DNA of 64,000 nucleotides, taken from assembly GCA_052078155.1 (NCBI GenBank), contig JBQJBP010000001.1:620001-684000 (forward strand), given 5' to 3'. The translations under genes were made by a program, and so were the position numbers. This DNA is from CAXBMB01 sp052078155. Lineage in GTDB: Bacteria; Pseudomonadota; Alphaproteobacteria; Kiloniellales; DSM-21159. Below, one piece after another: positions 59,494 to 64,000 of this stretch. Each line of letters starts with the position of its first letter. The stretch's first letter is position 1. The notes below the pieces were generated by a model. It had not been told where the DNA came from. It saw nothing but the letters and a program-made list of their open reading frames with translations, and searched no databases.

Positions 59494-61281
59494 GTGGAGA
59501 AGCCCTCAACCAAACCAGATATTGCGATTGTCCTGATCCCTGTGTTGGTCATGATTACAGGGATTGCGCTGTCTGTTTGGCTGTCCTTTTCAATTGAGCA
59601 CCTTCAGACGTCTCATGCGAAAGATAAGGCGATTTCCCGGTCTCTGGAATTCAGCCGTTTGCTGGATAACGGCCTGGCACAAAACGAGCTCAATTTGCGT
59701 ATGGCCTCCAGCCTCTTTGCGGGGTCGCAGCAGGTAACCCAGGACGAGTTTCAGTCCCTTGGAAACTCTATGGATATCAATCTGGGGAGCATTACGGGTC
59801 TGGAACAGGCCATCACCGGGTTCGCCTATCTCAAACGCATCCGGAGAAACAAAAGATCGGCATTTGAGCAGTCTCATTTTCCACTGCTGGCACTGCCCTT
59901 TCCAAAAGCTGTTACCCCCTCGACCAACGCCTACGAATACTACCCCATTCTGTTGACCACCGGTGCGGTTCTTGATTTGCAACAGGGAATGGATCTGGGG
60001 AGTTTTCCGGCAACCTATGAAGCAGTGTCCACAGCATTCAGGTTGCCCGGCCAGGCCATCATGAGCCCGGCATTTCGCACCTCTTCCGGGGATTTGGCGG
60101 CCATCATGGCGCTTGGCGTTCAAAGCGCTGACGATGTTGGAATACTGGTGAGTTTCCTCGACCTGCAAGCCCTGTTTGACGATCTGGGCAGTCTGATGCC
60201 GTCAGAGCTTCACGTCAGCTTGTCCCAGGTGGAAACCGAGGAATCCAGTCAAAGCAAGCGCACTCCTGTGATCAGCCTTGGTCCGAAGCCCGACGATCCC
60301 ATTGCGACCCAGATGGTGCGCCTCAGCCACGGTCAGGCCCGCTGGGAACTGCTCTGGTCCAGCGACGGCCCCAGAAACCCGCAGAACATTTTCACACAGG
60401 CCCAAACAGTCATCCTGAGTGGCAGCCTTGTCTCCCTGCTGCTGGCCTTCATCTTCTTTCTGCTGCTGAGAGAGCACAAACAGGTCAGAGAACAGGTGAA
60501 GAGCCGCACCCGTGAGCTTGAACAGGCCAAAAGGATTGCAGACAACGCCAGCCTGGCCAAAAGCCAGATCCTGGCCAACGTCTCCCACGAACTGCGCACC
60601 CCTTTAAATGCAATCATTGGCTTTTCCGAAGTGCTACAGGACGAGATCTTCGGCAACCTGGGAAATGACCGGTACCGGGAGTACGCATCCGATATCAAAA
60701 TCAGTGGTGAGCATCTGCTGGAACTGATCAACGATCTGCTGGACATGACCCAGATCGAATCTGGAAAAGTCGTGCTCAAAGACGACAAACTCGAAATCGG
60801 GGCGCTTTTCAGCCTCTGCGAGAGAGTCATGGCCCCGCAGTTTGAAGAGGCTCAGATCACCTTGCAGGTACAACCGACACATTCTGTTGTTTGGCTGACC
60901 GCCGATGAGCGGCGCCTCAAGCAGGTGTTGATCAACTTGCTGTCCAATGCCCGCAAATTCACCCTTCCCGGCGGCAAAGTAACCCTGGGTTTTCAGGTGA
61001 GCGATCCGGAAGGTCTGTCCATCACCGTAGAAGACAGCGGGATTGGGATGTCTGAACAGGACATCCCGAAAGCCCTGGAACCATTTGGGCAGATTGACAG
61101 CGCTGCATCACGGAAATTCCGCGGGACCGGCCTGGGATTACCGTTAAGCCGTGAAATCATGCGGCTGCACGATGGCGACCTGAAAGTAACGTCGGAGCTG
61201 GGGCGCGGCACGAAAGTGACCTGCACCCTTCCCGCAGACAGAATTGAACAGGTGGTTCCCCTGCCGTCGCCGTCTTCTTAG
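59494..61281 (+). CDS. Hybrid-less sensor histidine kinase with CHASE-like sensor
   Basis: Membrane sensor kinase of 595 residues. Two spans (about 12-32 and 320-342) enclose an extracytoplasmic domain of about 280 residues. It resembles CHASE domains (GFAYLKRIRR; SPAFRTSSGD). Then follow a short coiled coil, HisKA with the phospho-acceptor in NVSHELRTPLNAIIGFSEVL, and a HATPase with LLSNARKFT, VEDSGIGM and GTGLGLPLSREI. A GTG at 59494 starts the coherent protein; the frame opens at 59434. No response regulator is adjacent, so its partner is unknown. Confidence 0.88.
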   Translation: MEKPSTKPDIAIVLIPVLVMITGIALSVWLSFSIEHLQTSHAKDKAISRSLEFSRLLDNGLAQNELNLRMASSLFAGSQQVTQDEFQSLGNSMDINLGSITGLEQAITGFAYLKRIRRNKRSAFEQSHFPLLALPFPKAVTPSTNAYEYYPILLTTGAVLDLQQGMDLGSFPATYEAVSTAFRLPGQAIMSPAFRTSSGDLAAIMALGVQSADDVGILVSFLDLQALFDDLGSLMPSELHVSLSQVETEESSQSKRTPVISLGPKPDDPIATQMVRLSHGQARWELLWSSDGPRNPQNIFTQAQTVILSGSLVSLLLAFIFFLLLREHKQVREQVKSRTRELEQAKRIADNASLAKSQILANVSHELRTPLNAIIGFSEVLQDEIFGNLGNDRYREYASDIKISGEHLLELINDLLDMTQIESGKVVLKDDKLEIGALFSLCERVMAPQFEEAQITLQVQPTHSVVWLTADERRLKQVLINLLSNARKFTLPGGKVTLGFQVSDPEGLSITVEDSGIGMSEQDIPKALEPFGQIDSAASRKFRGTGLGLPLSREIMRLHDGDLKVTSELGRGTKVTCTLPADRIEQVVPLPSPSS

Positions 61282-61577
61282 GACGCTGGGGAGATCGTTT
61301 CTTAAGACAGGAGACAAAGGGCTTCCTAAGTTCCCGGGTAAAGCCGCGACCCTTCCAGGGCTTTCAAAAGCGATCTTTTGGAGAAGGCAGAAAAACAGGA
61401 AAACCAGCACAACGAAACCCTCCGGTCGGTCACCCTCCGTCTGATCTATAGTTTTTTTCCGGCGGGGGCTTGCCACAAAAGACAAGAGTGCTTATCCCTT
61501 TGCGCCGCAGCTGGTCATGCCTCTGTTTCTCAGGGGGCACACCAGACACCAGTCAGAATTACTGGTTTTGCTGCACA
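61282..61577 (+). promoter_or_regulatory. Upstream region and possible promoter of tRNA-Ser
   Basis: No gene is seen. TTGCCA (61470-61475), 17 nt, TATCCC (61493-61498) is a possible weak sigma-70 promoter about 80 nt before the tRNA. Confidence 0.3.
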
Positions 61578-61667
61578 GGAGGGGTGGCCGAGCGGTTGAA
61601 GGCACCAGTCTTGAAAACTGGCAGGCGTGGAAGCGTCTCGTGGGTTCGAATCCCACCCCCTCCGCCA
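61578..61667 (+). tRNA. tRNA-Ser (anticodon UGA)
   Basis: The acceptor stem GGAGGGG (61578-61584) pairs with CCCCTCC (61657-61663), followed by discriminator G and an encoded CCA. The anticodon loop CTTGAAAA carries TGA. The T-arm has GGTTCGAATCC, and the long variable arm (class II, about 20 nt after the anticodon stem) is typical for serine. Reads UCN codons, mainly UCA. Confidence 0.97.
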
Positions 61668-61718
61668 TTTTTCCAAAAAATCATCTAACAGCCTGACCTT
61701 GGATCAGGAAGAAAAGCG

Positions 61719-62165
61719 TCAGCTTTTGTACGCAACGTGATTGCGTGACAATGCCGTGGCGAGCACCAGATGGCTCACCCGGCCGTCTTCCCCCATCAAA
61801 GGGAAACAGCCGCCTTCAAAGGCATAAAGAGAGCCGTCAGCCTTGGTGTAGCTGTCATCTTCATAGATGGGGTGGCACTGATCGACGGCTTCATCAAACT
61901 GCCCGGCATACTTCTGGTTTTTGCCCCCGGCATCCAGTTCGTCCAGATAAAGACCGGTAATGTCCATCCCGTAAGCTTTGACGTTGGCGGAGCCGAAGAC
62001 CACGTATCTGTACCTACGCGGGCTGTATTCGACTTCCACCATCGACACGGACGGCCAGCATTTCGCCGGAACGGCGATGATATCAAAATCGGCTTTTGCC
62101 GCTATGCCGTCGTCGCTGCAGAGGCTGCGCCAATAGTCTTCAACCGCCTGAATAATCTCGTGCAT
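61719..62165 (-). CDS. PAS_5-domain protein, unknown signal
   Basis: Single-domain protein of 148 residues of the PAS_5 (PF07310-like) type common in alphaproteobacteria. The features are a helical start (IIQAVEDYWRSLCSDDGI), SPRRYRYVVFGSANVKAYGMDITGLYL and a C-terminal strand region with GCFPLMGEDGRVSHLVLATAL. No output domain is attached. The start is ATG 62165; an in-frame TTG directly precedes it. Function unknown; it stands alone behind tRNA-Ser. Confidence 0.7.
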   Translation of the reverse strand: MHEIIQAVEDYWRSLCSDDGIAAKADFDIIAVPAKCWPSVSMVEVEYSPRRYRYVVFGSANVKAYGMDITGLYLDELDAGGKNQKYAGQFDEAVDQCHPIYEDDSYTKADGSLYAFEGGCFPLMGEDGRVSHLVLATALSRNHVAYKS

Positions 62166-62312
62166 CAAATCACCCCAATTCAGTCATGAGGTTATCGGGT
62201 CTATCCGTGACTGGGTTGCAGCAGACAGTTTGCCTTGAATGCGAGCGACAAGAAAGTAGGTGGTTGTTCGTCGGCCCTTTGCCCAATCAAGTAGTTTGCT
62301 GGCAGATGATCT

Positions 62313-63236
62313 TCAAAGCGTGATGACCTCTGTCATGAAGGCCAGGGAAAAGAGGGTCAGGAAGGTTGAGATCAGAATGGCACGGGTCAGCCGGTCCGTT
62401 TCAACCTGATACTGCAGGGCGATGACAAAGGGCATGGCACCGCAGGGGCCTGCCGCCAGGACGATCAGGGGGGCAGCCCACGACGACCCGATGTCAAAGT
62501 GGCCCATCAGTCCCCAAACCAGCAAGGGCTGCAGGATGACATTGCAGGCAATCACGCCCCAGGTCAGCAGGTCGGCTCTGAAGATGGCAACCTTCGCCAT
62601 GACGACCCCCAAGGCGAAGAGCACGATGGGTGGTGCGGCTTTCCCGGCAAAGGCCGTAAAGGTCAGCACCCCGTCTGGCACCTGCTCCAGCCCGACCAGG
62701 TTGACAGCCAGCCCCAGAACCAGAGCGATCAATGCCGGGTTTTTGGCGAAAAGCAGTGGGATCTGAAGCGGATTGAGCGGATGGCGGGTCATGATCTCCA
62801 TCAGGGTGATGGTGCCGCAAAACAGCACGGCAATATCAATGAAGATCACCCCTTCGATCGGGGCGGTTGCGGCCTTGCCCTTCAGAATTTCAACAATGGG
62901 CAGCACGTAATAGAGATGGTTAACGAAGACCACTGTCATGCCCAGCAACAAGGCTTCCCGAGGGCCAGTTTTTCCCAGCTTCCAGGCCGCCAGAGCGACC
63001 CCAGCGTAGAGAATGAACTGGCTGAGCATGTAGCTGCCCAGAGCGCCCAGATCGTAATCTGCGAAGGGGGCCTGAGCCGCCAGCAGGAAAATCAGGGACG
63101 GTTGGGCGATGTAAAAGACAAAGGAGTTGAGCGTCCTGGCCTGCTCCTCTGAAAAGAGTCCCCTTTTGCCAAACCACAAGCCAATGGCCATGAGCGCAAA
63201 GATAGGCAGGATAGGATTGGCAAGGGCATTGAGCAT
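62313..63236 (-). CDS. AEC-family (auxin efflux carrier) transporter
   Basis: Membrane carrier of 307 residues with about ten spans. The N-terminal LPIFALMAIGLWFGKRGLFSEEQARTLNSFVFYIAQPSLIF is typical, with NLVGLEQVPDGVLTFTAFAGKAAPPIVLFALGVVMA at the start of the second half. Bacterial members carry malonate, malate or other small acids. No metabolic neighbour narrows it. Confidence 0.88.
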   Translation of the reverse strand: MLNALANPILPIFALMAIGLWFGKRGLFSEEQARTLNSFVFYIAQPSLIFLLAAQAPFADYDLGALGSYMLSQFILYAGVALAAWKLGKTGPREALLLGMTVVFVNHLYYVLPIVEILKGKAATAPIEGVIFIDIAVLFCGTITLMEIMTRHPLNPLQIPLLFAKNPALIALVLGLAVNLVGLEQVPDGVLTFTAFAGKAAPPIVLFALGVVMAKVAIFRADLLTWGVIACNVILQPLLVWGLMGHFDIGSSWAAPLIVLAAGPCGAMPFVIALQYQVETDRLTRAILISTFLTLFSLAFMTEVITL

Positions 63237-63560
63237 TAAAGGAGCCTTTCAAAGGCAAAGTGATAAGCAGATTGTTAGCGGAAGAGCTGTCGCCCGCACC
63301 TAAGGACTTTAGGAGTGCCAGAGCTTGCCCGGGAAAAAGGAATTGGCTGGCAAGGGGAGCTGACAGGAAATTGCAAGGCCCCTTCCCTTTGCTGGTTCGC
63401 CTGTTCAACCGGGGCAATCTATAGGATTTCCCCTGGGGTTGATTAGCGCACTGTTGTGCAAAGATCAGGTGCCCGACAACAGAGTCTCCGCAGTATGTTC
63501 AGGGATTTCGCCGGCGATTTTGGAAGCTATTTCCAGACGACCTGGAGTCTGGTTCCCGCC
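63237..63560. other. 324-bp gene-free gap between the NnrU-like and AEC genes
   Basis: Both flanking genes are on the minus strand. AACCGGGG...CCCCTGGGGTT (about 63403-63441) forms an imperfect hairpin that may end the NnrU-type transcript, but it lacks a clear T-run. Nothing else was recognised. Confidence 0.35.
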
Positions 63561-64000
63561 CTATATCCAGTAGAGTGGATCTACCCCGAAGACAAAGGGG
63601 TGCAGCCAAAGCCCCAGCCCATAAAAGAGGAAAGCAAGGATCAGCGGTTTCCAGAGCTCCTGTGCCACCTGCCCCCGGGAGGTGGCGGCCAGGAGGCCAG
63701 CCAAGGGGATGTTGCTGGTGGTCTGTCGAAAATACCGGGCGTCGGGTGTTTGCGCCTTTGCCAGCACCCAGTTGTTTTTCAGCAAAGCAAAAAGAGAGAT
63801 GGCCGCCATGGTGGCGAACAGAACAACCCTTTTCAGGTCCCCGGTCGCCAGCAGATGAAGAAGTGACCAGATCAGCAACCCGCTGGAGCCGGGGAAACGG
63901 ATCAACAGGTATATGCCTCTTGCTGCTTTGGGCGCCTGCAGTTCGCCAAGGGGTGTCATGACACGCCCTAAAACCAGAAAGAACACCAAAGGCATGAAGC
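63561..64000 (-). CDS. NnrU-family membrane protein, cut by the right edge
   Basis: C-terminal part of a membrane protein of the NnrU group (linked to nitrite/nitric-oxide reduction genes in some alphaproteobacteria). The visible 146 codons include LIRFPGSSGLLIWSLLHLLATGDLKRVVLFATMAAISLFALL and a C-terminal hydrophobic end (LILAFLFYGLGLWLHPFVFG). The first Met in the window (63995) is probably internal, since the reading frame remains open to the edge and the family has one or two more N-terminal spans. Confidence 0.75.
   Translation of the reverse strand, partial: FMPLVFFLVLGRVMTPLGELQAPKAARGIYLLIRFPGSSGLLIWSLLHLLATGDLKRVVLFATMAAISLFALLKNNWVLAKAQTPDARYFRQTTSNIPLAGLLAATSRGQVAQELWKPLILAFLFYGLGLWLHPFVFGVDPLYWI

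Noticed and set aside
61578..61720. Integrated element using tRNA-Ser as attachment site
   Set aside because: The tRNA 3' end is intact, no integrase follows, and no second copy of its 3' sequence was seen in the window.
1..64000. CRISPR arrays, prophage or insertion sequences
   Set aside because: No regularly spaced direct repeats, transposase, integrase or capsid-like genes were found on either strand.

Overview
The window reads as the chromosome of a free-living alphaproteobacterium, probably Rhodospirillales-like and marine (inference). The evidence is the gene order ntrC-ntrY-ntrX-trkA-HAD-hfq-hflX near mazG, which is typical of that group. Also consistent are the compact mltB-rlpA-DD-carboxypeptidase-tmk-holB-metG-tatD-MBL block, the moderately high GC (by eye about 55-60%), and the abundance of TRAP, TTT and RND transport genes. 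No rRNA, CRISPR array, transposase, integrase or phage gene was seen. There is one tRNA (Ser-UGA).

Layout. 1-10.9 kb: nitrogen and redox regulation (ntrC, ntrYX), potassium uptake (trkA), a HAD phosphatase, hfq-hflX and an inositol-monophosphatase-like gene, closed by a bidirectional terminator. 11.1-14.5 kb (minus): ydfG, mazG and an MFS exporter. 15.0-16.1 kb: a small ribbon-helix-helix-like protein and a coiled-coil protein with an HTH-like N-terminus, both poorly characterised. 16.3-19.5 kb (minus): a complete cytochrome bd operon cydP-cydA-cydB-cydX, whose 39-codon cydX is easily missed. 20.4-30.6 kb: an accessory uptake and catabolic region with LysR, a YcsI-type hydro-lyase, a TRAP transporter, a tripartite tricarboxylate transporter (TTT), a PLP-dependent D-cysteine desulfhydrase/cysteate sulfo-lyase-like enzyme and a PhyH-type dioxygenase. 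30.6-35.6 kb (minus): an RND efflux pump with its adaptor and a TetR regulator, with a good palindromic operator upstream. 35.9-48 kb: a mosaic of single genes (two methyltransferases, a lipoprotein, a small secreted protein, a 2OG-Fe oxygenase with a divergent LysR, PadR, an orphan peptide-binding protein, a DDAH-like hydrolase, an EamA exporter, a nitroreductase with a divergent MarR). 48.1-59.2 kb (minus): housekeeping genes. 59.5-64 kb: a sensor kinase, tRNA-Ser, a PAS_5 protein, an AEC transporter and a NnrU-family gene cut by the right edge.

How it fits together. NtrBC/NtrYX, bd oxidase and NnrU belong to nitrogen and low-oxygen physiology. TRAP, TTT and the peptide-binding protein are scavenging systems, each next to an enzyme or regulator that could match its substrate. 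The 48-59 kb block is translationally coupled by repeated 4-nt overlaps.

No well-defined new system can be proved from sequence alone. The most unusual items are a family of degenerate interspersed repeats found in at least five intergenic regions, two gene-free stretches with long hairpins (about 20.06 kb and 42.0-42.3 kb), an intra-operon terminator between TRAP dctP and dctQ, and the uncharacterised gene pair at 15-16 kb.
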